A stretch of DNA of 64,000 nucleotides from Gnetum montanum (Eukaryota; Streptophyta; Gnetopsida; Gnetales; Gnetaceae), in the NCBI GenBank assembly GCA_015680685.1, contig MNCI01018059.1, positions 1,174,207 to 1,238,206 on the forward strand. The letters run 5' to 3'. Each line of letters begins with the position of its first letter. Positions within the stretch are counted from its first letter, which is position 1. Both the position numbers and the translations under genes were made by a program. Positions 32,831-44,820 of the stretch are shown here, one piece after another. A model generated the notes under the pieces. That model was not told the origin of the DNA and made no database searches. It worked only from the letters and a program-made list of their open reading frames with translations.

Positions 32831-33339
32831 TTCCATCAACAACAACAAGCTTACTATCCAAGTGGACCTCCATCACAATTGTATGAGAAATACTAGTAGT
32901 GGTAGCAATCATAGTCATGGAAAATGCCACTGCCAAGATAGTAGTACTCTTACAAGTAATCAGATCCATACTCTAAAAATCTTTGCAAGTCATGACTCAT
33001 TATCCTTCAAAGTACCATCAAACTCATTCACCATCTACTTGATGGAAGCCCTCATATCCATATCACCCTCTGCATCCATCTGCGCACATCCCTCCACCCT
33101 CAACCTGGTTATCTCCTACTCTATCCATGTAATGGAAAATTCCACCATAGTTGTAGTAATCAAAATGCTACAAGGGCTATGAATTTATAATTGGCCTTCT
33201 AGCCAAGTGGTTCAGACAATCGATCTAGGAAATGATCATTTTTTTTATACAATAGTCCTTCCAAATCCTCACAATTTAATGCAACTAGTCATCCTATATC
33301 TCTAACATCTACATCCTCTACATCAAACAAATTTGAGAG

Positions 33340-34256
33340 CCCTTCAAACCAAATGCCACCTAAGATCCTCACTATGATGTTAACTCATGCTATCTACAAT
33401 TGGATCAAGGCTGGAAACCTTCCCATGAAAAGATCTAACCTGATAAGTCCTCTTATTTATGTACAAATCACTAGACATGAGCCATGTAAGGATCTTCTTG
33501 ATTTTGGTTCTGGTGTTAACGTTATCTCCTATGACATGTACAAGGCCTGGAACCTACCACCTCTCAAGAATACCAATATCCATTTGGAATTGGTAGACAA
33601 ATCAATAAATATCCCTTTGGAATTAGTGGAGGAGATTGTGATTATAGTTTGTGTGTGGTCATATCCTGTCAATTTTCTAGTGATTAAGGTAGAAAACTGT
33701 AAAGGTGACTTTTCCATCATTATGTGACATGCATGGTTAAGCATTATTAATGCACGAATGGGTATCAGGGACCTCTCCTTGGAAATCTCTAAGGAAAATA
33801 AATTTGATTGGCTTGAGAAGAAGTGAGTTCCATGCATCACGTACAATGATAATAGGTGCAGTTGTGTCCAAAAAAATCTAGTCCATTAAAAGTACATTCA
33901 TTAAAGCATGCAATTAGTGTGCACATGAAATGAATATAAAAAAGTGCCTATATGCAACAACCACAAAATAAGAGGATACCTAGTGGTTGATAGCTAACTC
34001 TAATAGTAACACACTATGCATGGAACCTATTGAGAGCCTAACATGTGCCTATGTCAAGGGCATGGGTGAACTTGAGCAAGTTCATCACCAACTCTCTGAT
34101 GATGAAGATGATGATACCTGTTGGGAAGAGTTGGAAATCCCTGATAATTTTAAGCTAGAGCCCTTAGAGTTAAAAACTCTACCAGCCAGCATGAAGTATG
34201 CATTTTTAAAAAATGATAAGCTAGTTATAATCAATGTAAATCTTGCTCCTGAATAA
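33340..34256 (+). pseudogene. Athila-like protease and linker, plus-strand element
   Basis: An open piece at 33353-33727 carries the protease active site as LLDFGSGVNVISYDMY, where the minus-strand relative has DSGSS; the catalytic Asp is kept but the following residues changed. Then come HAWLSIINARMG and the linker at 33987-34256 (ELEQVHHQLSDDEDDD, LELKTLPASMKYAFLKNDK), as in Athila-like pol proteins. Stops lie between the parts. Confidence 0.75.
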
Positions 34257-35640
34257 AAAGACAAGCTATTAGAGGTGGTCAACAAATGGCCAATAGCCTT
34301 TGCTTGGTCATATCTTGAACTAACCGAAATTGATCTAAGGATATGCCAACATCGTATCTATGTCGACTTGGCCATGAAGCCAAGAAGGTAGCCACAAAGG
34401 TGGTTGAATCCCAAGTTGAAGTAGATCATCAAAGAGGAAATAGAACAACTCCTCAAGGTAGGGTTCATCTCTCCCATCGTAGATAGTGAGTGCGTCAAAG
34501 AAAGGTGGCAAGTGGTGGGTCTACATCGACTTTAGGTTGTTGAATATGGAAACATTTAAAGATCATGTTTCATTTCCATTTTTGGACCAGGTGTTGGAAA
34601 ATATATCTAGGCATTGCTATTATAGCTTCTTAGATGATTATAGTAGCTATAACCAAATCCAAATTTCACCTAAAGATCAAGCCAAAACAAGATTCATGGG
34701 TCCTTGGGGGACTTTTGCATATTGCAAGATGTCATTTGGTCTGTGCAATGCCCCTACAACATTCCAATGCCTGGACCTTAGTATTTTTCAATAGTAGATT
34801 GTTAGTGCGGTAAAAGTCTTTATGGAGGACTTCTCTACCTATGGGACTACAGTTGAGCAAGCCTTGGATCACCTTAAGTAAGTATTAAAAAGATGTGTTG
34901 AAATAAACCTTTGGCTTAATTGGAAAAAAAGGTCATTTAATGGTCTAGGAAGGCATAGTATTAGGGCACAAAATTACTCAGGCATGGATTGAGGTAGACT
35001 TAAAAAAGATAAGGGTCATCCAAGGAATCATACACCAATCAAAGATGGTCAAAGACATATGATTATTCCTTGGACACACCAACTACTGTTAGTGGTTTAT
35101 AGAGAATTTCTCTACAATCGCAAAGCCATTACTCAAGATTACAAAGAAATATGCTCCATTCATCTAGACCAAGGAATGTGAACATGCATTCCAATAGCTA
35201 AAGGAAAAACTCCTAGAAACTATAATTTTATAGGCACCAAACTGGTTCAAGCCATTTCACATAATAACCGATGTATCTAATTATGCCTTGGAAGCCATGC
35301 TTATGTAATTGGACAATAAGAAACATCCATATTACATCAACTACACAAACCAAAGCATTGTGGATGCATAGTTAAAATAGACCATAAATTAGAAAGAACT
35401 AATAACATTGGTGTATGCACTCGAAACGTTTAGGCACTATGTGCTTCACTCTAAGGTGTTTGTGCACATAATTCATAGTGCCATCCGCCTCCTAATTAAC
35501 AAGCCAACAATAATTCACCTTATCATATAGTGACTCATGATCTTACAGGAATTTGATCTCATAATGGTAGATCAGAAAGGGACTAAGAATATGATCATTA
35601 ACCACTTGTCTTGATTACGATGGAATAACAAAGAGGAGGA
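34257..35640 (+). pseudogene. Athila-like reverse transcriptase and RNase H, plus-strand element
   Basis: RT: WWVYIDFRLLNMETFKDH, SFLDDYSSYNQIQIS and WGTFAYCKMSFGLCNAPTTF (34486-34794). The YxDD equivalent near 34816 reads FMEDFSTYG, where the minus-strand relative has FMDDFSTYG, so a catalytic Asp is replaced by Glu. The RNase H region at about 35260-35600 has DVSNYALEAML and later LITLVYALETFRHYVLHS. It ends with the EFDLIMVDQKGTKN-like segment near 35545. Many stops. Confidence 0.75.
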
Positions 35641-37140
35641 AAGCCCATTATCTAATCTATTTCTTGACAAACTCCTCTTTGCTGCTACAATAAATGAATA
35701 AATGCCCAAAAACCAAAATGGTATGATGATATCCTCACTTATCTTCTTACTTAGGAGATGCCACAAGATCTGGACTATAGGAAGAAACAACAGTTCTTCA
35801 TTGGGCTAAGTACTTCAAGGAAATCAACAGATACCTTTACAAGGTGTGTGTCGATGGCTTGGTTCGTTGGTGTGTCCCTAATGTAGATCAATTGTGAGTT
35901 CTTCAAGATGCTCATGAAGGCCCTTGTGGAGGCCACTATGCTAGGAGATGCACAACCATAAAAATCCTTATGGTAGGATACTATTAACCCACAATTTTCA
36001 GGGACGAAAACCAATTTTTTTGATCCTATGAGCACTGTTAATGAGATGCTCAGATGACCACATGAATGGAGGGTCCTCAATAATGGATTCAACCACTAAA
36101 GCCCTTTAACATATGGGTCCCATCACATCCATGTTCAATGGAAAGACATACATCATCGTAGTCATTAACTACTATACCAAATGGGTAGAAGCAGTAGCCA
36201 TCACTGACTATACATCATCTATATGGGTCCCATCACACCCATGTTTAATGGAAAGACATACATCATCGTAGTTGTTGACTACTATACCAAATGGGTAGAA
36301 GCAGTAGCCATCACCGACTATACATCATCTAGTGCTACTCGATTTGTTCAACAAAATGTTATAAATAGGTTTGGGTTGCCATGTGCACTAATTTCTAGCA
36401 ATGGAACCCATTTTACAAGTGACACTTTTCAAAAACTCATGTAATGCTTGGATGTCGAACATAAATTAACAACACCCTATCATCCCTAAGCCAACGGTCA
36501 TGCAAAGGTAACTAATAGGGAGATTAAAAAGATTCTAACAAGAACTATTAGCAAATATAAAAAAGAGTGGAGCACAAAACTCAATGATGCCCTTTGGGCC
36601 TATCACTCAACATGGAAACTTCCTATTGGATACTCTCCTTACAAGTTGTTGTATAAGAAACTTCCAATGCTCCTGATTCAATCTGAGCTCTGTACACTCT
36701 CAACAGCCTATGATCTAAATCTTAACCTAAGTCTAGCACAAAAAGAAAGACTAATCAACCTCAATGTGCTAGACAAAAATTGATTAGTGGCCCTATCTTT
36801 GAATGAAGTGCACAAGACATTCAATAAGTAATGACATGACCTTAGAATATGGAAAGTTAAATTTCATTTAGGAGATAAGGTTCTTTACTAGAATTCTAGA
36901 CATGTATCCCAGAAAACTAAATCCTAAACATTGTGAAAAGGGCCTTATATAATTTAACAAAACCTTTCCTTCTAGAGCCATGATGATATACAAACCTGAG
37001 AGTCCAAATAAAAAGTAGTTGGTCAACATCCAACAAGTAAAGCTTTTCCATGAGCCCAAGCAAGCTAGTGCAAAAAATACCTTAATGGATGGACAACCAA
37101 GCTTAATTTTTCAAGTCTCCTCCTTCCAAGACATTTGTGG
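35641..37140 (+). pseudogene. Athila-like integrase, plus-strand element
   Basis: The zinc finger at about 35880-36050 includes GGHYARRCTTIKI, the site hit by the Tat insertion in the sister element. The core has YIIVVVDYYTKWVEAVA, then NRFGLPCALISSNGTHF (the Asp of DNG is Ser), and YHP.ANGHAKVTN (the catalytic Glu is Lys). ALWAYHSTWKLPIGYSPY follows. A 110-bp tandem duplication in the core breaks the frame. The C-terminal domain near 36850 begins FHLGDKVLY. Confidence 0.75.
36111..36330. repeat. 110-bp tandem duplication within the integrase core
   Basis: 36111-36220 and 36221-36330 both begin atatgggtcccatcac and end tacatcatct, with a few differences. The unit is not a multiple of three, so it shifts the frame. 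Confidence 0.9.
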
Positions 37141-39380
37141 GTGAGATGGTCATCCATACTAATCATACATGTGGCTCCTCAGTTTTTCTATTTTTTGTTT
37201 TACACATTTTTGTCTTTGCAATTTGTTTCTTTCACATCTTTTTTATTTTCAAACTTTTTTCTATTTTTACACCATTTTTTTTACATCATCATTAGTATAT
37301 TTAAACTTTTCTTGAATATTTTACACTTTCTTATGTGTTTTATATTATTTTTAGTGTGTGATTTTCATTATTTTTGCTAATAAAAGTGCTTTATTGCAAT
37401 AGGACACAATGGTGTTGTAGTTGTTACTAATGGTGGTTTATGCTTAATGTTTTGTTTACTAATTTCTAGTTTCTATTTTTAAATTTTTGTACTGATGGCT
37501 AAGTCATGGTTTCCTTTTTATAGAACAAGTAGTGAGTCCATGACATCCATCCATTGGCAAAGTCTATGGTTTTTCCTATTTTGGAAGTTTGAGGTCCCTT
37601 TCATTAAATAAGCTTTTAATAAATTTATGACCTTGGTAGTTTTTAGAATTAGGAAGGATTCAAAGGTTTGCACATTGTGTGACTTCAAGGGGACTCAATA
37701 CTCTTTGTACTCTTCTACTGACTTGGGCACTTGAGTGTTTTCATAGACTTCTTACTATTCCATGTCAACCAATAATAGGAAGTTGAATAAAGTATTTACA
37801 TGGTGTGGTTCCCATCTAAAAAAAGCATGATGGGAATTCAAATCACATCCCTTAGAAAAATAAATGGGCTACAAGCACTGGTTATAGAACTAGAAAGACA
37901 TGTTACCCATGATTGAAGGTCCCCTCTAACTAAGGCCTTCTCTCACCTCCTTCTTATCTTTTCTTCTGTTTATGAAATGGTGGTTGTTCTATCGAAGCAC
38001 TCTTATGTCTTGGGGGGGGGGGGGGGGGGGGGGGTGGCGTGGGCGATGGATGGGCGGTGTGTGTGGATTAGTCTTAGAGTGGTGATGTGAAGTCACTAAA
38101 TGAGGTTGGTTTTGGTCTAGACTAAAGATGGATCTTTTCAGGTCATTTTAAATACAAAACTCCACAAGAGACTTCTTATGGCCTCAATTTGGAATTCTAT
38201 TCCACCTTCTCCATCATCTATCTATGCTGTCCGTAACTCACCTCACTACCAAAGTCCATGTTCTTGATTTGGTGTCTTGGTCTAACATACTTAACTTCTT
38301 AGGTAGAATCTTCTGTGTTTTGGTCCTTAACTTCCATTGAACATTAATCACCTATGGGGCCTACAGACTCCTTAGGTTAAGGTTATTTAAGGAAAAAAAA
38401 AGTATGTGTCTACTATGGGGAGGACCCACTTGCATTTCTCTTAGTTGTTTGTTAAGCACCTTATCCTTGGACATTCTTGCAATCAGAATCTTTCATACAC
38501 CTATCTTTTACATCAAACCATGTGATCCTTTACATATTTTGTTTAGTAAACACATTATCTATCAATTTTTTTTTAATTTTTAATGTTTCAAAGATCCTCT
38601 TCAACAATTTCATCATATTCTTAGCTTTTCTTGGACTCCATGAATCCCAAATTCATTAAAAAATTCCTTGTATTTTTTAAGATATTCAAAATTCAAAATT
38701 TTTCATACAAGCTCCATATACAGGGCCTTGTTGATGGAGCAGATATGCATATGAGGCCCCATTTATGTGGCCCCCTCAATGTAGTGGAAAAATACCATAT
38801 AAATGCGCAAACCCACTTTGAAATTTTTACATTTTCTCACAAACACCAAAGGACATTTTCAAATTTTCAAAGCCCAAAACCTTTTAGAGCCCATAACTTC
38901 CTAACCATTTATCCAAATGACTATGTTCTTCAACCTTATAGCTATTGGAGGTAAGCTTTTCATCATGGGGGCCACAAATGTGTCATTTTTGATGGAAATG
39001 TCTTTACCATTTTTTTAACTCCCACAAAGGTTTAACTAAGAAATCAATTATTAAACACCACATTACAAGAGTTAAACCTTTCCAACAAGATTTGGTGACA
39101 TTTACAATAAATAATTAATTGAATAGTCAATCTACCATGGTCCAACCTTAGCCAAAGTGTAACTAACTAATGAGAGAAGGTATTCGAAAATTTAAGGTTA
39201 CACAATATATCTGCTAATTCATGGATGTGTTGTGATTGCAAATGCAATTGAAAGGGAAACACACACAAGAAATAGGAACATCTCAACCAATGGAGAAATG
39301 ACCTAGAATGAGAGGGGGCCAAGAATAAGCCTAAGAAGAACCACTTACAATCCACGTCATATGTTCTCTTAGGAAAGAGG
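37141..39380 (+). other. Post-integrase spacer of the Athila-like element
   Basis: T-rich and A-rich noncoding sequence. It includes a 23-base G homopolymer (38012-38034) and, near 38720-38780, a short block like the LTR U3 motif (gaggccccatttatgtgg). No gene recognised. Confidence 0.5.
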
Positions 39381-41860
39381 CCAAGGTGGAATGTATTCAA
39401 CAGATTCCAAAACTAACAATAGCAACAAAATATTCCCACCGGGATGATGCACTAGCTCAACAAGAAAATCTCAAGGTGACCTTTACAAACGACTACCTAA
39501 ATGAAATTAGGTCAAGGGGGGTCCAAAAAATGGTGTTCCAAGAGTTAAAATTTGGTCCTTTCCTGGAGCAAGCACCAAAAGAAGTGCAAGACTAATTGAA
39601 AGTGTCTTCCATGTGGCCAATCATCACTTCCACCAAGGAGTGGTACATGGGAGAGACATTGTTATTTTACAAAAATATGTAGGCTTGAACAACATTAAAA
39701 ATCAAGGACATCTTAGTGTTTTACTTGGTGCAGGCCATTGCTAAAGTACTTGGGTTGTCACAAATAGGGGTGAATCTCGCTATGATTCCAATGTAGGCAG
39801 ACCCCAACATCAAGAAAAAATGGGTGCGATGGTGCTATGGTGTTGACTGCATGAAGTTTGGCTTGCTACATTAGTAGAAAGAATCCACTACAAGATTATG
39901 ACATTTCATCTAAATCGCACAGTGAGGCCTAGAAAAATCATAACCTTTTCTACCCATGCATGTGCTCCTTTGAGTGGGAGATTCCCTGTCAACCTTCCAT
40001 AGCTGATCTATCTAGAGATGGAGAAGTAATTTAAAGAAAATGAACATGGAAGAAAGGCACTCCTCTCCCATACCTCATCAAAAAACTCTATTAGAGGGAA
40101 AGAATATTCCATTATACAAATGATATTATTAGGCGTGCTTTGATAGCTAATTGAGTGAAGATGATGAAAGATAAGATGCCTACAACAACCATTTAAGAAG
40201 AGAAGTAGTAACCACCACCTTTACTTGGCACTCAAACAACTATGTTAGATGTTGCTACAATAGCCCAACAGTTGCATGAGTACTGAGAATGACTCTTGAG
40301 TGAACAAGAGCAATGAGTAGGCATGAGTGCTAGGGACCTATCTGTGTATTGACTAGCAATGAGTCACCTAAATGAGGTAGCTTGAACAATGAGCCTGATA
40401 GGTAAAGGTGGATCCTTTCTCAACCTAAATAATGTAATTGTCCATGAGATCAAATCCTAGCACTAGAGAGGTCATAGTATCTTTTGTAGAATAGTAGCCA
40501 CTCACAGAAATCTCTATGAATGTTGTGACATTCTCGATGTGCTTAGAGGAAGGTAGAGGGTAACAGTATTGGTGATGTAGCACCAAGGATAAAAGACAAC
40601 AACACAAGTGGTTACTAACTGAATTACTAAAACCCTTAGTGCACTTATGATGTCTGTACTAGACATCACTACACTAAAAGATGTGCAAACGTCCAACTAA
40701 TGAGTAAGAACCAATCAAATACTTTTGGATATCTTTGATCTTCTAGAAAATATTACTATAACCCATTCAAAGCTACTAAAGGTAAGGGGCAAAAACATCA
40801 TCTTGGAGAGGCAACTCAAAATAACCAAGGAGCTAAATGAACACTTGGATGCTAAAGTAGTTGAATTAAGAGCCCAAATTGCCAATCTTGCATTTCTCAA
40901 CTGAGTATTGACAAAAGATGAAGCTCTTAAACAACTTCACACCAGACTAAAAGGGGTTGAGGATGCAATGGAGATGGCAATGTTCTACTGATCCTTGGAA
41001 GAGGCTACATAGCATAAAATTCACAAGGCCTTAGATCAGACCTACCAGGAAAATGTACAATTGACCATAGAGAACCATTGCATGTAGAATGTTGATGAGT
41101 ACAAAAAATAATTAACTGACTTCATTCATCAACAATAAGAGAAACTGCCTAGAGAAAACACAGAGCTAAGGAGATTGGCAATAGAAAATAGAAACCTCTC
41201 CATGAAGAAGGTTTATGTCCTTTTCCAAAAGACTACGATAGAGGTAGCCAGCTAGAAATTAGAGGTACTCAAATTTGAGAGAGTCAAGGATCATTACAAA
41301 AATTAAGTTGATCTATAGAAAGAAGTGAATGAAAAAACACATCTAGTTGGCAAATGAAAAAGTGAATGAAACCCTCCAACAACTCCAGTAAGAAAGAGAA
41401 TTGTGGCAACCCATCATTGATGGGATATACGCCTACAACAAGATGGAAATTTGCATGAAGGAGTTGTAGATTAAGGAGATGAAGAAATACATGGAGCTTG
41501 CAAATATTTGATATGTAAATCTAGCCATGTTGTCTATCAGATGGTTGTGGTTAGAACTAGAAAAGTAGGTGGCCAACTCGTACTTGTTATACGAGCCTAA
41601 TTTTAAGCATCATAAAGACACCAAGCAAAAGCTTGCGATTGCAAATGCTGAACTTGAAGTTCTAAAGGGCAAGTACACTGATCAAAGATCTACTATTGAG
41701 AACTTGACCAGAAAAATGAACAACTACCAGGAGCTGCAAACCACAATCAAAGCATTCGATGTCAAACACAAACGATTTTATGCCTCATTTATCAATACTA
41801 AGGAGTTATTCCCTAGTAATGCCCTATCTATGAGATATCCCCATTCTAGCCCACATTAGC
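39381..41860 (+). pseudogene. Degenerate extra ORF with coiled-coil, downstream of integrase
   Basis: A region of former coding sequence, open in pieces (39386-39595, 41569-41859) and readable through stops between. The first part is unrecognised (for example WPIITSTKEWYMGETLLFY near 39610). From about 40720 to 41800 the translation is rich in heptad-like Leu/Glu/Lys runs (LDAKVVELRAQIANLAFL, ENLTRKMNNYQELQ), suggesting a long coiled coil. Athila-type elements often carry an extra ORF here, sometimes called env-like. I see no signal peptide or membrane segment to support an envelope role. The pieces lie in different frames. Confidence 0.5.
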
Positions 41861-42216
41861 AATGTCGCATAGACTATGAATGATCCTCAGAGTAAGGATA
41901 GCCACAGCTGCCTCAACCATCGCATGTGCCCAAAGTTGGTGAAGGTCTTTTAGAACCTCAGGAGCCTCCACTACTTAGGACTATATGATCTTCTCAACCA
42001 CCTTCATGCCATCAAAGGACATGTTGTCCACTTTTGTATAGTTATTTCATGGTGTTTAATTTTGTGTCATGAACATCACAATTTTTGTAACGTGTTGACT
42101 TGTACACTTGGACACTCAATTTTGTTATGTCAATTTCTTATGTTAAGAGTTAGTCAATAATCCCATACCTTCCCAATTTTGTAAAGGAACTTGAGGATGA
42201 ATTTTCATTTATTCAT

Positions 42217-42223
42217 GGGGAGA
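42217..42223 (+). promoter_or_regulatory. Polypurine tract, plus-strand Athila-like element
   Basis: GGGGAGA lies directly before the 3' LTR start TGATGATTGTC. Confidence 0.6.
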
Positions 42224-43168
42224 TGATGATTGTCAAAGTGTTGCATCAATGGATCCTTGTGGACATGGCCTTGTCAATGGGCCCCCATCAACAGGGCCCT
42301 ATTTACATGGTGTTGCCCCATCGACAGGGTTGCATCAATGTAGCATTTGCTATGTCTATGAGGCCCCATCGATGCAACCCTATAATAAAAACTATAAATA
42401 TAAGCTCACAACCATATTTATGGGGAGTCAAGTCATAGTAGTAGCCAAAATATTGCAGTTTTTACATTCAAAAGTTAGAATATTTTCTTGAGTGCCCGCA
42501 GTAGAAGTCATTGAGTGTATGGATCTTTATTCGAGCATTGTTGTATCAAAGCACAATAGTGTGTGTGGAAATAAATATGAGCTTCTTGATAAACCTTGCA
42601 TCATTTTGGATAGTTTAAATGTTTGATTCATGCATTTAATGTTTTTAGTTATTTATTCAATGTTCCGTAGTAATTAAGTTAATTAAGTAATTAAGTGATA
42701 TAAGCTAAATAGTGGTTAAGTAAACACATAAGTATGACTACTTTAAGTATACATATGATGTTTGGTAATCCCAGTAGTGCTTAACACTCAATAATCTAGT
42801 AATGTTATATGTGTTCAAGATGTGTACACAAGTGGAACCAAATACTGATGTTAGGACTAGTTAAACAATAGTTAGCCCATTAGATTAAAGTAGACATTAA
42901 ATTACTTTATTCTTTATCTTGTTTATTTTAAGCACCAAAACCATATAGTATAATATGATAAAAAATCATATATCTCAATTACACTTAACCATACATTTGT
43001 ACATCATAAGTGTAATTGGGAAGACAACGAATGACCATTAGGGTAAGGTTCACTTCCTAGATGACTAATATACTGGAAGACATAGAGTTCACAGAATTCA
43101 ACCAAATCACATGTGAACACTTCATGATTTTTATGGTTGAGCATAGGGGTACCTTTCGCTACTCATCA
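42224..43168 (+). repeat. 3' LTR, plus-strand Athila-like element
   Basis: Starts TGATGATTGTCAAAG and ends CTACTCATCA. U3 contains repeated ggccccatcgatgcaacc and cccatcgacagggttgc-like motifs. TATAAATA lies at 42393-42400. Confidence 0.85.
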
Positions 43169-43173
43169 CAAGG
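43169..43173. repeat. TSD of the plus-strand Athila-like element, right copy
   Basis: CAAGG, matching 29881-29885. Confidence 0.85.
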
Positions 43174-43209
43174 ATTAGAAAATACTAATGATATCATTTA
43201 TCAAAGTTA
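43174..43209 (+). pseudogene. Displaced C-terminal codons of the hAT transposase
   Basis: Removing the Athila-like element and one TSD joins ...DEQG to LENTNDIIYQS followed by TAA, giving the hAT gene its natural stop. The frame is preserved across the junction. Confidence 0.65.
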
Positions 43210-44533
43210 AAAAAAAATGCATAAAACAAGTGCTAGTTTTAACAATCCTAGAATAAAATTTTGTATGGATTGTATATTTTCAGTTCTCTCTTAAATAGGA
43301 GTCTTTGTTTCCATGTTATTTTTTTTTAAAAAAAACATAGTAATGTTTTAGAACTAAAAAAATGTATAAGAAGATATGAGACTGTGTTTTATACATTACC
43401 ATATATTGGTTTTAAATAGTTCAAGTTGTTTTTAGAGCTTTTCTTAACTTGTGATTTAGTTTGATATTTTTTGCACCATAATTAAACATCCATCCTTAAT
43501 GAATCTCATTCTATTGTAGTGAAATTAACTAGCAATTTATTGAATTTTTTAAATAAAATATTTCATGTGCATTTTCCTAGTCAGATTTACCTATTTGGAG
43601 TTTCTGCAAAGCTTCTGTGTATGTGCCACTATAAGGTTTTGTTGGTCATGATACCTATTACATAGTTACCAAGTATTTTAGCCCAACTTATTTTAATCAA
43701 TTTTTTGGTCATGAATTTTTGTATATTTAACTACAGTTATAATTATTTTAATTTTTTTAAGTCTGACTCTTTGATCAATTATTTAATGACTAGCCAACTC
43801 CAACCTGTTTATGAAGATGCCAACTACGACTCGAATACAATAACTTAAACATTGGTTTATATGTGCAATACACATAAATCTCCTTTCCAGAGCAACCATC
43901 TCACCTACGCTATATGCATTGTAAAATCAAATAAATGAACAACTACACTAACCATTAATCAAGTAATTGTGTAGACAGGCTTAAACCTAGATATTGAGAA
44001 CATTAATTAAAATGTTCAACCTAACAATTCCTTTTCAAGAAACTTGTAGAATATCAAGATAACTTAAACAGTAGAAAAGGTAATAAGAAACAAAGAAAAA
44101 TAAAGTTAAACATATTCTAATCCAAATCTTGGCATATAATAGCATAAAATAGAAACACTAACTTGTTACATGATCATCATGCATAAAGAAACTTGCACCA
44201 ACTAATACGTAGCAGAGCATCGACATCAAACTTTAAGTAATTTGACTTTCCTTCCAGGTTTCAAATAACGTCTATTAGAACTTCTGATCAAACTATTACA
44301 TTGAAAGAGATACTTTCTAACAACAAAAGTTTCAAAATAGAACCAACAACCACAATCTCAAAATCAACTTCCTACCATCAAAAATTATTGAACTTAGCAT
44401 GCTAACTCATTGATAATTTCATAGTATTGACATAATGTTATGCAATGCTAAAGAATGCCCTCATGTGTTAGGTACTTGAAAGCACCAAAGGTCATAAAAA
44501 AAATAAAAAATCTTGCCAAGTATTACCCTATTT
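43210..44533. other. AT-rich intergenic sequence
   Basis: Probably the 3' flank of the hAT element. I find no gene and no terminal inverted repeat. Confidence 0.5.
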
Positions 44534-44538
44534 AAATT

Positions 44539-44786
44539 TGTTAAAGTCATGTGACGACTAATTCGAACTATTGTTCATGGGCTAGTTTCGATTATGGATG
44601 GTTTCTTAATGCATATTTATGTAACATTCTAAAACTCTCTTGTAACTGTAATCTATAAAATATATAATGAAGCTCTAATGCAGCCATGGATGATATATGA
44701 TCTTACTAAACCACAAAAATTCTATATGTTCTATGTGTGCTTGTTTTTCCTATTCTTGTTTTTCTAGCTTGATTCATTTTCTAACA
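44539..44786 (+). repeat. 5' LTR, copia element
   Basis: Starts TGTTAAAGTCATGTG and ends TTTCTAACA. It aligns with 48727-48970; the 3' copy starts TTTTTGAGTCATGTG, so the original start was probably TGTTGAGTC. Confidence 0.8.
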
Positions 44787-44789
44787 AAC

Positions 44790-44805
44790 TAGAATCAGAG
44801 CTCGG
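44790..44805 (+). promoter_or_regulatory. Primer-binding site, copia element
   Basis: TAGAATCAGAGCTCGG, two changes from the initiator-tRNA-Met complement TGGTATCAGAGCTCGG typical of plant copia elements. Confidence 0.8.
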
Positions 44806-44820
44806 TTTACAAAGGATCAA

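Larger units (their letters stand above)
29886..43168 (+). mobile_element. Athila-like Ty3/gypsy retrotransposon, complete, 13.3 kb
   Basis: LTRs of 921 and 945 bp, an exact TSD CAAGG, a tRNA-Asp-type PBS, a PPT, the order gag-protease-RT-RNase H-integrase, and about 5 kb between integrase and the 3' LTR. That long downstream region is typical of Athila-type elements, which often carry an extra ORF there. No second RNase H is seen. Coding regions are heavily eroded. The element inserted into the last exon of the hAT gene, separating its last dozen codons. Confidence 0.85.

Noticed and set aside
39381-41860. Envelope protein gene
   Set aside because: No signal peptide, membrane anchor or cleavage site is visible; only position supports the idea.
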